Below are positions 1-11,805 of a DNA stretch of 64,000 nt, in pieces. How positions within the stretch are numbered: position 1 is the stretch's first letter; every line of letters starts with the position of its first letter. The stretch spans positions 7,636,974 through 7,700,973 of the forward strand of contig NC_135259.1 of NCBI RefSeq assembly GCF_964204865.1, read 5' to 3'. Under the pieces are notes generated by a model. That model searched no databases, was not told the origin of the DNA, and worked only from the letters and a program-made list of their open reading frames with translations. The position numbers and the translations under genes were made by a program. Source of the DNA: Styela clava. Its lineage: Eukaryota; Chordata; Ascidiacea; Stolidobranchia; Styelidae.

Positions 1-50
1 TGCTTATTTGTTTTATCGTTACAAAAGTTTTGTTTTATAAATAAATACAG

Positions 51-574
51 TTGCTGCAATGTATGTTCGAAGCTAGAAGGCCAGTCATGCGGCGGAATAT
101 GGCACCACGGCGGAAAATGTGATCCCGAAAAAAAACTGGAATGCTACCAGCCTAAAACATTACCGTTAGTTCAGGCTAATGGTATTGTTCTTCATGTGTT
201 TTTGGACAGACAGAAACCAGGAGTTTGCAGAAAAACCATGTGAGTATATCCTCATTAAATTCGAGAGATAGTAAGATTTTGTCTTTTTAAATTGGTGAAT
301 GATGTGTCAAAAAATTGCGAACAATAGTTATTGTACTAGAGTAAAAAATTCAGGAAGTTTCAAATAAATTAAAACAAATATAGACTAAGCCGTTGATACA
401 ATTTGATGAAATAAATGATTTTTAGAAAATAAAAAAATCTAAATTTATATGTTGAATTTTGGTAATGCGATATAAATTGTATGACCTTAGAAGAGACAAA
501 TAATATCATTAATATGTTTTACGACATTCTTAACGCAATCGTTAACCTCATCTATTCACATTTCTAGATCGTAA
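51..574 (+). CDS. IGFBP-domain secreted protein A, partial (5' exon outside window)
   Basis: Two exons are visible: 51-239 and 568-574, after an acceptor at 49-50 (AG). Exon 51-239 encodes the C-terminal part of an N-terminal-type IGFBP domain: a CC pair, then C-x(7)-CGG, then further cysteines, ending P-G-V-C-R-K. The donor GTGAGT is at 240. The last exon adds only the end of a split codon, Ser and TAA (572-574). By comparison with genes B and C, the missing first exon should carry a signal peptide and the first cysteines of the domain. The family (single-IGFBP-domain proteins, IGFBP N-termini, CCN proteins) is secreted and can bind insulin-like ligands; binding by this protein is inference. 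No thyroglobulin or other second domain follows. The 3' UTR aligns with that of gene B, so the two are local duplicates. Confidence 0.85.
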
Positions 575-700
575 AGTTCGTGGAAGAGTTTCTGGACGAC
601 ATTTGGTTTCAAGATAATAGGGTTCGAATCTATGGATAATCAAGAATTTGAAACCGATTAGAATGATTATTCTGCCTAATAAATAAGATTCGATGATCGG
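575..700 (+). terminator. 3' UTR and poly(A) signal of gene A
   Basis: AATAAA is at 678-683, about 105 bases after the stop. The UTR aligns with that of gene B (4948-5080): both have a GTGGAAGAG block, a GGTTTCAAGA block and end in TTCTTGTTTTTTGA. This supports the tiny last exon in both genes. Confidence 0.75.
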
Positions 701-2127
701 TTTTTCTTGTTTTTTGAATTTGACCTGAGGGAAAGAAAAGTAGAAAATTTCAGGGAGCGAACATATGGGTAATTATCGAGATCGAGAGTGATTGAAAGAG
801 AAGAGCAGTATTTTAACGCTTTTCCATCGCTTCATTTACTGTGTTTTATAAAACGAATTGTAAATATTTGAACGCAAAAATTTCTAAACGTTCGACGTGT
901 TTTGTTGGCTTTTGTAATCAGTAAACTATCACAACCACCATAAGGGTTTTTGCCAGGTATAGCGGCTATTGCGTCGATGCTGCTTTTGAGGGTTAGATTA
1001 TAGTCGTAGGACGTAGATGGACGTAAGGTCGTTATTGAATTAATACTGCTTCTGGAAGACATAGCGCCACCGAAAGGTTGAGACCTAGTTAGATATGACG
1101 GCGTTAACTATTATGGAGACTGTGGTAGTTATTGCGTCATAGCTTATTCAAAGTTTCATTAAAATTAAACCAAGCCGCTATATCTCACATATTTTTATTT
1201 GTTTGAAAATTCCAAAACGAAGCGAAATTCTCTCACAGACCTAAATTGGTGTCGTCACCTAAAATCGGATTCGCATCTGGGATAAAAAAAAATCATAAAC
1301 GACTTGTGCATATTTTGTCTATAATACCATATGATTTGTATAGCCTTCTATTAGAATATTGTTAATGGATTTGAAACTGTTATTTGTTTACCCAAAGATA
1401 TGTGATATATTATAAAGTAGCGATAACTTACTGATTTGTATGAACTCAAATGTAGGCCAAATAGGCCGTAGGCCGAACTCACTGACAAGTTTAACCTCTC
1501 TAAAAAATTGGAATTATATAAAACAAAATACCGAGAATGCTGAAACAAAATTGTTACCGTATTGAAAGTTTCTGAAAGAATTAAAGTTGTTGTGTTTTTT
1601 TGGCATCTTATAAAATTTCCCAAAACGATTTCCTTACTAATACGATGAAAAATAAGAACTGTTGACGATATTTGACAAAAATTATTTTACTTAAAGGCGA
1701 TGTCTGTGAATCACTATTCTTCTGTACCTATACTTAATGCAAGAAGTCTGTAGGTTGAATAAAAGCATTTCAATAGAAATACTGTTTTTTTTTCAGTTAG
1801 CATAGTTCAAAAAAAATCAACTGAAGAAGTCCTATTTTTTATATGAGATGTTGCTCGGTATTATATTAGTGGTTACATTTTAAAATGAACTTTTAAATCT
1901 AGAAAATTTATTGCTAGGTTTCGACTTTCCCTAATCATCTCAGCATCTGGTCGTTTTTTTAAATTTTATATTCTTCATGTGTTAGCTTGAATCAGGCATT
2001 AATTTCCGTTTTTTACGAGTATTCATAATATTTCGTTTTTAATATTTCAATGACTAAATTTATTAATAACACAATAACAAATCTATAAAATAAATTCTAT
2101 AGAAAGTTTACGAACATCTTGTAAATC
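701..2127. other. Intergenic between IGFBP-domain genes A and B
   Basis: AT-rich sequence between the poly(A) region of gene A and the start codon of gene B. No conserved coding segment, RNA gene or recognisable repeat was seen. The proximal promoter of gene B must lie here, but no clear core-promoter element stands out. Confidence 0.5.
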
Positions 2128-4947
2128 ATGAACTGGGAAACAGTGTTAGTTTTGTGCAGTATTGTAGCATCTACAAAAGCATTCAGTTGCTGGGAATGCA
2201 GCGAGTACATCTGTCCAGACGTATTATGCGAAGGATCATTGGTGAAAGGGGTGTGTGGGTATGTACTCAAAATGTTCGAATTTGATTTTTGCTTTGTAAT
2301 ACAGTTTTTGTTTTAAGCGTATGGTGAATTAAAATAATTATAATCACTTCTGAATCATTTTGGACAAGACATTTACCCATCACTGTTTAGGTATTACCGT
2401 CCTCATACATACACAAGTAACACAAGCATAAAGTTGATACAAATATTGGAAATTGACATTTTTGAAAAATACTTCAATTTATATGGCAGTTTCAATCCCC
2501 GATGTAGATATATATATATTATTAGGATTTTGGAATAAAAACTAAAATAGGCATTCTAACAGCAATATTTCGCCAATATACTCAAGGTATATAGGTTGCC
2601 CGAAGCGACCACAGCTAATGCTTCCTTCAATAATAAACTAATCATTTTTTAGAATATATTAGATAATTTGGATACTATGCACAAAAGCCTACATCGTAAT
2701 GATAATAAAAAACAATCTTTTTAGCGAGTCAGTTATATTTATCGCAAAATATATAGAAAATAATTTCAGTTCATGTTGAACTTTTGTTCTGTGTAGAACA
2801 GTGGTTTTTAAACTTTTTGAGCCGCGCATCCCTTTGAAAATTTTTACAAACTTTGCGCCCCCTCCCCCCTTTTTACCATGGAATGCTTTTGTGATGGGCA
2901 GGTTACATTTTATTAAGATGGCACTATAAGGATGTTGGTTTCATAGCGTCATTGCTCAGATTGTTTAGGCATAAAACGCATCGGAATACAACTTCGCCAT
3001 TCACTGTCGTATGTATAAAGCCATACTCAAATAGTGGTCATCATACATTCTCTTGTTTCCCCTCAGTTTGCAATACCTGAAAAAGTCAAACTAAGTTATA
3101 AGTAAAATTGAACACGCAATAAACGTATGCTTTTTGCTTTTTAATGTATTTTCTGCTTAAAAGTTAACATAAGACACGTAAAATTTTAATCAATTGTTTA
3201 CTTCATCACAACTGAGCAATGCAACAATCATATACTGAGTGTTAAAAATATGCAGACTTCTTGGCTTGCCTAACGTCTCCGAAATTCACTACCAATACCA
3301 GGTACAAAAATACAGTTTACAAAATGAAGAAGTGAAAATGAATTATTGTACATTTTTAGCAAAAAGAAAAGCAATTCAATTTTTAATAGTTTTCGTGCAT
3401 GTTGTATTTTTCCCAGCCTTTGACCGCTGCAAAATAAAGTCGCTAATGACGTTTGCGATTGCATTTTGCATAAATCTCGATTGTTTTCGTCAGTGACGTG
3501 CGTTATTTGAGCCGTGAAAATCATTATTTCGGTGTTTATTTTTCCTAAATCAGAAATTTTCCTCACCTGTAGTGTTCTAAAATTACCGACTTGAAATAAA
3601 TTTTACCTCGTGGTGTTTTATCGCAGACTTAGGAATTTCTCTGACGGTGATATCTCAAAATTAATCGAGTGGCAGCATTGCGGTGGAGTGGAGTAAGAGT
3701 TTCAGGGACAGCTCATATTGGTGTAATTTGCAAAAATACGAATCAAAATAAAATGTAATCGGGTAATTTGCCACATATTTTTATGTCCGCGAATTGCTGT
3801 GGTATTTTGAAGTAGTGATGCTTTTATTTTATCAACGCAATCGCAGATTTAATTTATCGCAAAATAAATGAATAAATCATCCATTTTAAATACGTATATT
3901 GGTCATTGATTAAATATTTTTATCAACAGAAAAATCCTTACATATCCTTTGAAAAAGTCGGCTCTTTTGAGTGGCGTACTCTCACCACTGACTCAAGAGC
4001 GGGGGTTTCGAGTCGATGAATATGTATTTTTCAAATATCAATATACTTTATATGTATTTTCATTGTAATAAATTAAATATACTTTCTGGGATTTTATACC
4101 AGATCTTTCTAACGACGATGACGAATTTGCATGAGCGCAATATATAAATATATCAAAACTAAATATAATGGGGCAGTTGATCACACAATATTATGCCCGC
4201 GGATTAGCGTGGTATTTAAGATTAAATTAAAATGGAGAGACATTTTGAATTCTTCTAGTTGTCATAAATTAAATATCACAGAATATATTTTTTCGCGAAA
4301 AGCCGGTATTTTTAACGAACGCGGAGATCTTTCCAGGCCGTTACATGGAAATTTCCGATTCCATCTTGTGACCTCTCGCGTCCCCCAGTTTAAGAACCAC
4401 TGGTGTAGTATCTTGAAGATAACCAAATGGTTGCCCAACCAAACTATTTTTTATAATTAGTTGCTGCAATGTGTGTTCTAAACAAGAAGGAGAGGAATGC
4501 GGTGGATTAGGGAACCATGCCGGAACTTGCGAAAAAGATCTTGAATGCAAAAGTGAGAAACTTAAGCCTGTAATACTACAAGATGGACGCATCCTGTATC
4601 CTCCTGTTGACATTCAAACTGCAGGAACTTGCAGAAAACAAAAGTAAATTGATTTTTATTTGCCTTCGAATATTAACAGTTTGTCATTATGAGTTGATAC
4701 CTAGAATTTTTTTTTAACAATTTGGCCAAAATTGAGTTGGCAAACAGAATATTAAGAAAAACTATAGAAAAGTTTAGGATATGAAAAGATATTCTCTAGA
4801 TTCTTTAGCGGCAAAAATTTAATCTTACTAAGTATGATTCTATATGTTCAAGTTGTAAGAGTATGAAATGAACTAAAATTAGATAAATGATATATATTAT
4901 AAATTTGTCTTAGTAATATCTTTCCTATTTTCATTTCTAGAAAGTAA
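2128..4947 (+). CDS. IGFBP-domain secreted protein B, complete
   Basis: Exons 2128-2258, 4461-4643 and 4941-4947 give a 106-residue protein. Residues 1-19 form a signal peptide (hydrophobic VLVLCSIVA core). C-W-E-C and two further cysteines follow. The exon 1/2 junction rebuilds the family motif V-C-G-C-C-N-V-C, then E-G-E-E-C-G-G and a final G-T-C-R-K. This cysteine spacing is that of the IGFBP N-terminal domain. Donors GTATGT (2259) and GTAAAT (4644) and acceptors AG (4459-4460, 4939-4940) are canonical. If the last intron is retained, TAA follows at once, so both forms end in nearly the same residues. Intron 1 (2.2 kb) contains a complete hAT-type element at 2799-4402. The domain family binds IGF/insulin-like ligands outside the cell; the ligand here is unknown. 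Confidence 0.9.
2799..4402. mobile_element. hAT-type non-autonomous element, 1.6 kb, in intron 1 of gene B
   Basis: The termini are inverted: CAGTGGTTTTTAAACT at the left and CAGTGGTTCTTAAACT read inward from the right (15 of 16 match). Flanking 8-bp duplications GTGTAGAA (2791-2798) and GTGTAGTA (4403-4410) differ at one base. CAGTGG-type termini and 8-bp duplications are typical of the hAT superfamily. No long transposase frame is present. Around 3959-4015 a stretch weakly resembles Pol III A and B boxes, perhaps an older tRNA-derived fragment. Confidence 0.85.
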
Positions 4948-5075
4948 GTTGTGGAAGAGCTTCTGAAAGACACTCGGTTTCAAGAGAATAAGTTGTGGAA
5001 TTATGGAACATTAAGAATTCGAAACAGATACCGAAAAATTTTGTTTAATAAATTTGTTGTCTTGAAGCAAATTCT
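4948..5075 (+). terminator. 3' UTR and poly(A) signal of gene B
   Basis: AATAAA is at 5047-5052, about 100 bases after the stop, in the same relative place as in gene A. The UTR sequence is similar to that of gene A. Confidence 0.75.
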
Positions 5076-6620
5076 TGTTTTTTGATTTAATTGAATTAGG
5101 AAAAGCGCAATTATATGTTTAGCAAAACAGCGCTAAATTTTATTGTAATCTGCATCACTAATAGTGGAATCGGGATCCATTATCTTTGTTTTACTTTCAT
5201 TTTACAAATGGAAAATAGTACCACCTCAACACAAGAATTGATTGATACTGTAAAACATGGATTTAGGTTTCAAAATATATATTTCGATTTATTGCTAGTA
5301 CAAATTTTATATAACTCTCAGGTGACATTAATTAATAAATAATGGAAATATCTATAAGAAATCAGCATTTACCAATTAATACACGGATGGCCACCATTTA
5401 TTGACAATTTACTTAGGTCTCGAACAGAATCATCCTTTGATTAGTTATGTTGAATTCAAGAAGGATCCTTCAACTTATTTGGGATGACGGTCATGTGACA
5501 TGTAGATTGAACGCATCTGAACAAAAACAATTCAACTTTGATAATAAGTATAATTGAGTGAATTCTTACTTTAAGCGCACAAGATCAAATTTTCCTTATT
5601 TTAGTTCTATTACTGTTCGGGACTGTCTGTGTTAGCCAAGTGAATATAACCCCTGCCCATGTTTTCCGTTCCTTTACACAACTTGGTGTTCAGTAGGCAA
5701 ACAAAATTAGTTAGCCTCATATTGGTACACTTACTTCTGGAGCGCCGAGAAATATGAGATCCATATTCTGGGAACCCATACCAAATGAAAAATATACATG
5801 GCTTAAATTTATTGCCAAACCACGACACATAAATTATTAGGGATTTTATTAGGTTCGAAAGAGTAACTTGACATATTTAGGATTTGGAATTATTATGCAA
5901 GCATAAAGTGTTCTTCTTCGTCGAAAATTGCTGGCAAAGTACATTTTCAATTGCAAAGCAAATATTAATAAAAAGGACGCAACCTTTCATATGTGAACGT
6001 ATTCGCTTGTATTTTATAAATATTCGCGTAAACACAATTGAGTTTATCCATTCTCAGCTATTTTTCGTCGAATACAACTGCCAAAGTATATTTTCAACAG
6101 CTTATTGGTTGCTATTCTTCGACGAATAGTACTGCCAAAGTTTATTTGTAATAGCAAAACGAATATTATTGTATAGGTCGAGACCTTTCATGCAGGTTTC
6201 CTCTCAACTCGTAACCACGTGAAATACACTGGCATTTTTCGTACTTTACGAAGTAGAATTAAAAAGGCATATATATTACTTTATATATTATTTCATTCGT
6301 ATTTTAATGCGTCAGTGGCAATCATATCAGGTTCTAGACCAGGATATAAGCGTCTTCCATGTATAACCAAAGAAAGCAGGGGCTGAAGGGGTTAAAGGAA
6401 GTCTCCTCAATTGTGAAAAATTAACCTAGCCCACAGGTTACGACTCTCGCTTATAATACGTTTACGTATGATTCGCATGCAATTCATATTAAGATATCCT
6501 AATCCACCCCGGAAACTAAGAAAACAAGAAACACAGTAACTTCAGTTTGCCATTGTGTATTTTTAATTTGATCAATGCATTTTTTCTACATTCTTTTTCT
6601 TCAATTGTTTCTGAAGGTAT
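5076..6620. other. Intergenic between gene B and gene C, with a dispersed repeat
   Basis: AT-rich. Contains the dispersed repeat at 5590-5750. The segment 5900-6180 has loosely repeated phrases (repeats of a CTGCCAAAGT-like motif beside TTTTCAA). No gene was recognised. Confidence 0.5.
5590..5750 (+). repeat. Dispersed repeat, copy 1 (about 160 bp)
   Basis: Matches 41812-41974 in the same orientation over its full length, including ACTGTCTGTGTTAGCCAAGT and GGCAAACAAAATTAGTTA, ending at GAGCGCCGA. The two copies are 36 kb apart, in unrelated contexts: intergenic here, inside intron 1 of a transporter gene there. Class unknown; no termini or target duplication were recognised. Confidence 0.75.
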
Positions 6621-6742
6621 GCTACACGTACCCAACGGCAATGATATTGAAAATATCTTCTTGTTCTTTGCTGAAAAAAAAATCATTTTTTATATAGCGA
6701 ATATATAATACGCTTACAAACAGGCTGTAAAAATTCAGAACT

Positions 6743-6746
<4 letters not shown>

Positions 6747-6782
<36 letters not shown>
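6747..6782. repeat. AT dinucleotide microsatellite
   Basis: An uninterrupted AT repeat of about 18 units, lying beyond the likely 3' end of gene C. Confidence 0.95.
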
Positions 6783-6789
<7 letters not shown>

Positions 6790-6829
6790 TCACTTTTTAT
6801 CCGTGTATTTCAAAACGGATTGATTGCAC

Positions 6830-7027
6830 TTTAGCATCACAAAAAAGTTTATTAACGGTACTCCGTGGTAAAAATAATTATCACCATCTATATGGTATTT
6901 AAACAATTCAACTAAATCGTGGGACACTTTGAACATTTAATATGGGCTGAGTCAACAAAAAGATGTCCATAATGCTTGCCAGAACTGTAAAATTTGTAGT
7001 GTTTTTGTAGAAGTAGTGGTATTCAAC
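6830..7027 (-). terminator. Likely 3' UTR and poly(A) signal of gene C
   Basis: On the minus strand AATAAA occurs at 6853-6848 (TTTATT on +), about 175 bases after the stop, a spacing comparable to genes A and B. Confidence 0.5.
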
Positions 7028-7571
7028 TTACGATGTTATGCAGGTTCCAGGGTAGGATGGATCAAGCATCTCATCAATGACTTCTCCGTCGGGCAGTATA
7101 AAGTAAGACGCATAATTGCAGACCAGGACTTTATCGGGATCACAATTACCGAAATCATTATATTCTCCTCCACACATCTCGCCTTTTTGGCTTGTACATC
7201 GTTGGCAGCACCTATGAAATGTTTGAACAAAACAATTGCGTGATTATAAATTTTGTGAAATAGTGTGTGTCGTGAGATCATGCTTTACACTAACTTAGTG
7301 TAAAATACTGTAGAAGTGCAGCTCAAATGTTCTTTACAAATCAAGAGCCGAAAGTTCGTTGTTATGCGAGTCGTTATTCCACGCAGAATCTCTACAAAAA
7401 TACCATGCAGCAATTCTTTCGTACTCATAGTACTTACCCACAAGTATCTAGTTCTGTGGACCCTTCACAAGGAGGAGCTTCGCATTCCTCGAGGTTGCAA
7501 GGTCCGCAAGAATACCCATTTGTCACGTAAAGGCAGGCACAGAAAATAACTAATGTTGAAATTGAATTCAT
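7028..7571 (-). CDS. IGFBP-domain secreted protein C, complete, two exons
   Basis: On the minus strand, exon 1 is 7571-7438 and exon 2 is 7211-7028, giving 105 residues. The start at 7571 is followed by a signal peptide (hydrophobic STLVIFCACLYV core), then C-G-P-C and further cysteines ending E-A-P-P-C-E-G. The junction (donor GTAAGT, acceptor ATAG) rebuilds C-G-C-C-Q-R-C, followed by G-E-M-C-G-G and a terminal P-G-T-C. The cysteine pattern matches genes A and B, so this is a third paralogue, inverted relative to them. In A and B the last intron lies one codon before the stop; here the coding sequence runs straight through to TCG-TAA, and the bases after it resemble the last exon of A and B, so the intron seems lost. 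A hAT-like MITE lies 37 bp upstream of the start codon. Confidence 0.88.
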
Positions 7572-7608
7572 GGCTTAACTAGTCTTTACGAAAAAATATG
7601 GGTTTACT

Positions 7609-8026
7609 CAGTGATGAGCTGAAAAAATCGTAACAACCGGAACGCACCTAATTCGTGAAAATGTAATATATTTACAACACGGCGCTCACATGAATTTTTG
7701 TATGTCCTAATATAGAGCCGAAGAACTGCAATGAAATATGAAAAAATTATCGGAAATATGTCTGTGTAGAATTACAAGAATATTCATAGCACTTCAATAC
7801 AAATTTTATTATTAAAAATGTATGGGACGAATTGTATGGGAAGTATTTGTCTGCGGTGATGTAAAATAAATTATGACAAAACAAAACGTAAGGTAATAAC
7901 TAAGTTCACCAGAGAAACTAGACTTTCTGTGGCATAATTTTATTTCAACAGCAGGAACGCAAACGCAATGAAATGTCCAACAACCGGAACTCAGTTCCGG
8001 TGCGTTCCGGCTACAGCTCACCACTG
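7609..8026. mobile_element. hAT-like MITE just upstream of gene C
   Basis: Inverted termini CAGTGATGAGCTG (left) and CAGTGGTGAGCTG (read inward from the right) match at 12 of 13 positions. Subterminal CAACCGGAACGCACC-like sequence is also inverted between the ends. The flanks GGTTTACT and GCATTTACT are only partly alike, so the target duplication is imperfect. No coding capacity. It sits where gene C's proximal promoter should be. Confidence 0.7.
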
Positions 8027-8034
8027 GCATTTAC

Positions 8035-9100
8035 TAATATATATATATACCATTTTGCTTGATGACTATGAAGCAATTATCACATTTTGGCAATAATGGC
8101 GAAATAAATGTGTTAAATTGTGGAAAAATTAGCCCACGCAGTTGCTCATTGCAGCTAAAAATGTGACTCAATCACAGAACCTGTTATTCATAAGTGACTC
8201 CAAGACATAATGTGGAAGTGTTTCCAATTGGTTTTCCAAGACCAATTATTATCAATTAAAAAAGGAAATATTATGATGTACTTTTTTTCTCTGCCTCAAA
8301 ACACGCATAGTCTTGACCTAGCCTACTTTATTCAAATTTCTCATTGTTAGGATATCCGAATTTCATGAAATGCATAAAATAAGACTATTAAAAATGTATC
8401 GCACGACGCTAGCGTAAAGTCCGCGAGACAGATCAATCAAATGAATAACTCACGTGCCCAGTTACCAATCGAATTCAAGGAAATGGAAACAATTATAATA
8501 AATTTCAATGGGACTGTGTCGGTTGCTTCTTAATCTAAGCGAAGAGAGGGGGTACTTCTTAACTAAGCCGGAGCTTTGAAAACGAGAATGTAAACATATG
8601 TTAGAAATCACTGTATTTAACGTGAAGTCCACTCAAATTGCCACAGTTGCGTATGTTAATTTCAAATTATTTTAGACTGTGCGGAATTTCTCCAACTTAA
8701 ATTTTTATTTTAGATGCATTATCCAAAGTTGACTAATTCAATTTCAATAGGTTAATTAATTCAAAGGTTTTCAGTGTACATGAGAATATTGTATTAGTAT
8801 AAAACGGGCAAATTCGGATTATAAATTACGAACGGGATTTTTTCTATGACACAATACTACAATAACATTTGCAGTCTTCAGTGAATGAAAACACATGATT
8901 GATAATCACTTAAAAAACCATTGGTCGAATAATTGCCCATACCTAAACAACGTATTACTCCAACGACTCACCTTTTTACCGTTTTATGGTACTGTATCGA
9001 GATGCACAGATAAAGTTTAGGAATAGAAAATTTTTAATATATATTCTAGTATAGTTTTTACATTTAAACTAAATTCGAGTCTCTAGAACTGGGATTTACT
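8035..9100. other. Intergenic, nothing recognised
   Basis: AT-rich sequence without a recognisable coding segment, RNA gene or terminal repeats. Confidence 0.4.
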
Positions 9101-9142
9101 AAACTTTCAGTTCTTCGGTACCCCGTAAATTAAGGAATATCT

Positions 9143-9737
9143 GCTTTCGACCGCGATCGACTAAAATCTTCAAAATAGCTCGCGATCGAGTGATCGGTAA
9201 TAAGGTCATAAACAAAAATAAATGGGTACTGAATATGCAGATAAAATCGCCTCAAACTTCGTTGTAATTTTGATTATGCAACTGTACCCGGAGTTAATGT
9301 TTCATCATTATTTAAAATTTATTCAAATCATACAATTTATATATATATATATAAACCTGCCTAATTTTTAGCCGCGACTCTCGAATAAAATTCATCACAC
9401 TACTCTTGGAGTGAGACAATATCTTTCGCATACTGCAGAAGTTATTTTAGGATCGTTTGTTAGCCAAGACACGCGATATTCGGCACAGCCATTTTTAAAC
9501 CTTGGCAGCGGCGAAACTTACATGAGGTGATATGCTCTATCGGACTTGCCCAGACTCAAATACTGTATGTGTGTATTTCGTTTTGCGCATGAGCGGTACT
9601 ATATTCGTTGTTTCAAAACACACTGCATGCTCTGCATAAAACTGGTTCAAGGCAATATTCGGGGTAGAATATTAAATTCACCCAACATCAGACGCGATTG
9701 ACTGTTTGAGACGCGGTCGACGTGTTGACCACCTCTG
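9143..9737. mobile_element. Decayed hAT-like element
   Basis: 9143-9212 matches 39253-39320 in inverted orientation (CGATCGACTAAAATCTTCAA and CAAAATAGCTCGCGATC blocks). In the 39 kb copy this segment lies next to a hAT-like end reading GGTTGGCCACCTCTG; here a similar end, GTTGACCACCTCTG, lies at 9724-9737. A tentative remnant; its left terminus is not clear. Confidence 0.4.
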
Positions 9738-11780
9738 CCTTTAGTTTAGACAATTTATATTTTCTCCTGTAGGCCTACCTAAATATTCTCATACTTTTTA
9801 GCTGTTTACTTTTTTCTGATGCTTAACTTATTTTTTATAACTTGGCAACCCCTATCATCCTTTCTAAAGCTACGTGATTATTCCTACTCAAAGCACGCAA
9901 AGTTATTCATACCAATGTAAGCCGGTTTAAAACAAGCACTAAAATCAAACTATGTGGGCTATAGCAATTGAATAAGTCCAGCAGTCCGAGATAGTGTGAT
10001 GGGTGAGCTAGAAACAAACTCAAATGTTTGTTATAAACAGTAAAACATGACACTATTATTACACATCAAATTTGACGTATAATGGCAGACATTTTCAGAG
10101 AGTAAATCTAGGTAGGAAAAGGTGGGACACGTTTGGAAATGGGGCACAGTGGAAAATCAGCTCTCACACTCGTACTATATCCGGAATCACGTGTGCCGTT
10201 CGATGTTTGAATCCGCCCTTAGATGAGGTACAACGTCCCCGCAAACAGACAAAGGCCGTGCAAAGCGCTGTAAATAGGGCTGGGCATTTTCGAATACCTG
10301 ATTTCAGAATCGAATATTTTTTTCGAATCTAATCTCGAATACTTGGGAAATATAAAATTGTATGAAACGTTCTTATTGTATTAGGTCCTCCAGACACATA
10401 AATTACTGAAAACATAGAATACATCACTCAGGCAGATTGCTGAGCGTTCACACACAATAAAAAAACGCGTTTTCGTCAATACCTCACTACAGAAAAAAGT
10501 CATATGTCAGAATTGCGTTGAAAAAGTATGTCTTCAAAGAAAAAAATTGAGAAATTTACCTCGATCATTGGCGGAAAATAAAAACAAGATGGCGGCGATT
10601 CCCCACTTTCCCTTAAGTGAAAGGTAATTCAAACTAGTTCGTGAGCATGCGAGAGCATGCATTGATTCTTGAATGATAAAATAAATTATCTGAATCTGAA
10701 ATGATAATGCAATGCACCGTATGCAGGGTATTCTTTCCGCAAAGGTTTCTGCTTAATGACAGAGTAGTTATACCAAGTAGCACTAGAATAATATGAATAC
10801 GAAAAGATTGTGCGAGGGAAATTACACAAGCTTGTGCATGTAAAGTTAGTATGAAATATGGCAGTAATTGAGTAGACTTTCAGTTTATTATTCGGCTGAC
10901 GTGACAGTGCTAGTATATGCTTCTTGGTAGGCTACATATGCAAGTATCACTGGCAGACGCTAGGATTTGTGAGTTCGGTCAGGATTGCTCAAATACCGAT
11001 GTGAGTGCTCGGGACAACTTTTTAGTTGTTTATGTTTATAAAATCCGTCAAAAACTACACGTAAATACTAGACCTAAGCTGCTTTCCCAAGTTTCGAAAT
11101 ATAGCAAAACGAAGACGTAGTCCATTACCACTCAAGTGTAACAAAGCAGCCGTTAGCTCATATGCTTCGTGAATATTTGAATATGGCTCCCTTGTTTTTG
11201 ATCATTTTCTTCTCAACTTTTACAATTACCATATGAATTAGCAAAACCAAAAGTTTGTCTGAAAACGGAACATCTTTTAATAGTATCAGCTGCCCGATTC
11301 CTATTCAAGAGTTTATCTTTTTGTTTTTCTTATACATTTTTTGTATGATAAATAAAAAATATTTTGAGCCATCAACTATTTTCTTGACTTTTACATATAA
11401 AAACTAAAACTACAAGAGCATTAAATGTCATTGGATTTCAGTCGGTAAGTTAGTCGTTGATTTTAGCGGTTAATTTTTTGCTGTTGTGAATCATAACAAC
11501 TCACTAGCGTCATCGTGTGGTTATTTGGGGCATTACCAAACCAGCCAAATACAGAGTTCTGCAGTTCAGTTTGACCATATTTACGGTTTGGCTGTCTGGT
11601 TATTGTAGTTACCGCCTTACCGGTATTCTAGTTCTACTCCTCCGTAAAGAGAGAGAGAGGGATTTATTATTTCGTCAACCAAAATAAAATAGCAGTCATC
11701 GTAATAATACAGGCCGTCCGTACAGTTTGAATATTCCGAACTTTTGGACATACGGTACGGTACCGGTAACTTTTCAGAAT
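9738..11780. other. Intergenic upstream of the cytohesin gene
   Basis: No gene recognised. At 10275 a sequence TAGGGCTGGGCATTTTCGAAT resembles one end of a TAGGGCTGGG-type element; no partner end was found nearby. A short GA-repeat lies near 11648. A GGTACC-rich patch at 11745-11770 directly precedes the proposed first coding exon of cytohesin. Confidence 0.4.
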
Positions 11781-11805
11781 ATGAAGATGACGGCAGAATC
11801 AGCCT
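11781..11805 (+). CDS. CYTH: Proposed first coding exon of cytohesin
   Basis: ATG-AAG-ATG followed by five codons and one base, then GTGAGT at 806-811 of the 11 kb block. Its phase fits the acceptor at 15211 (T joined to TG gives Leu), and the resulting total equals the 398 residues of mammalian cytohesins. The next exon clearly has an acceptor (TTTTTCATAG) and no good start of its own. Short exons are hard to prove by eye, so another upstream exon is possible. Confidence 0.5.

Noticed and set aside
6622-6670. Possible third exon of gene C, spliced from the GTAAGT at 7031-7026
   Set aside because: Splice sites look acceptable, but the sequence around the TCG-TAA resembles the last exons of genes A and B, so termination at 7028 is the simpler model.
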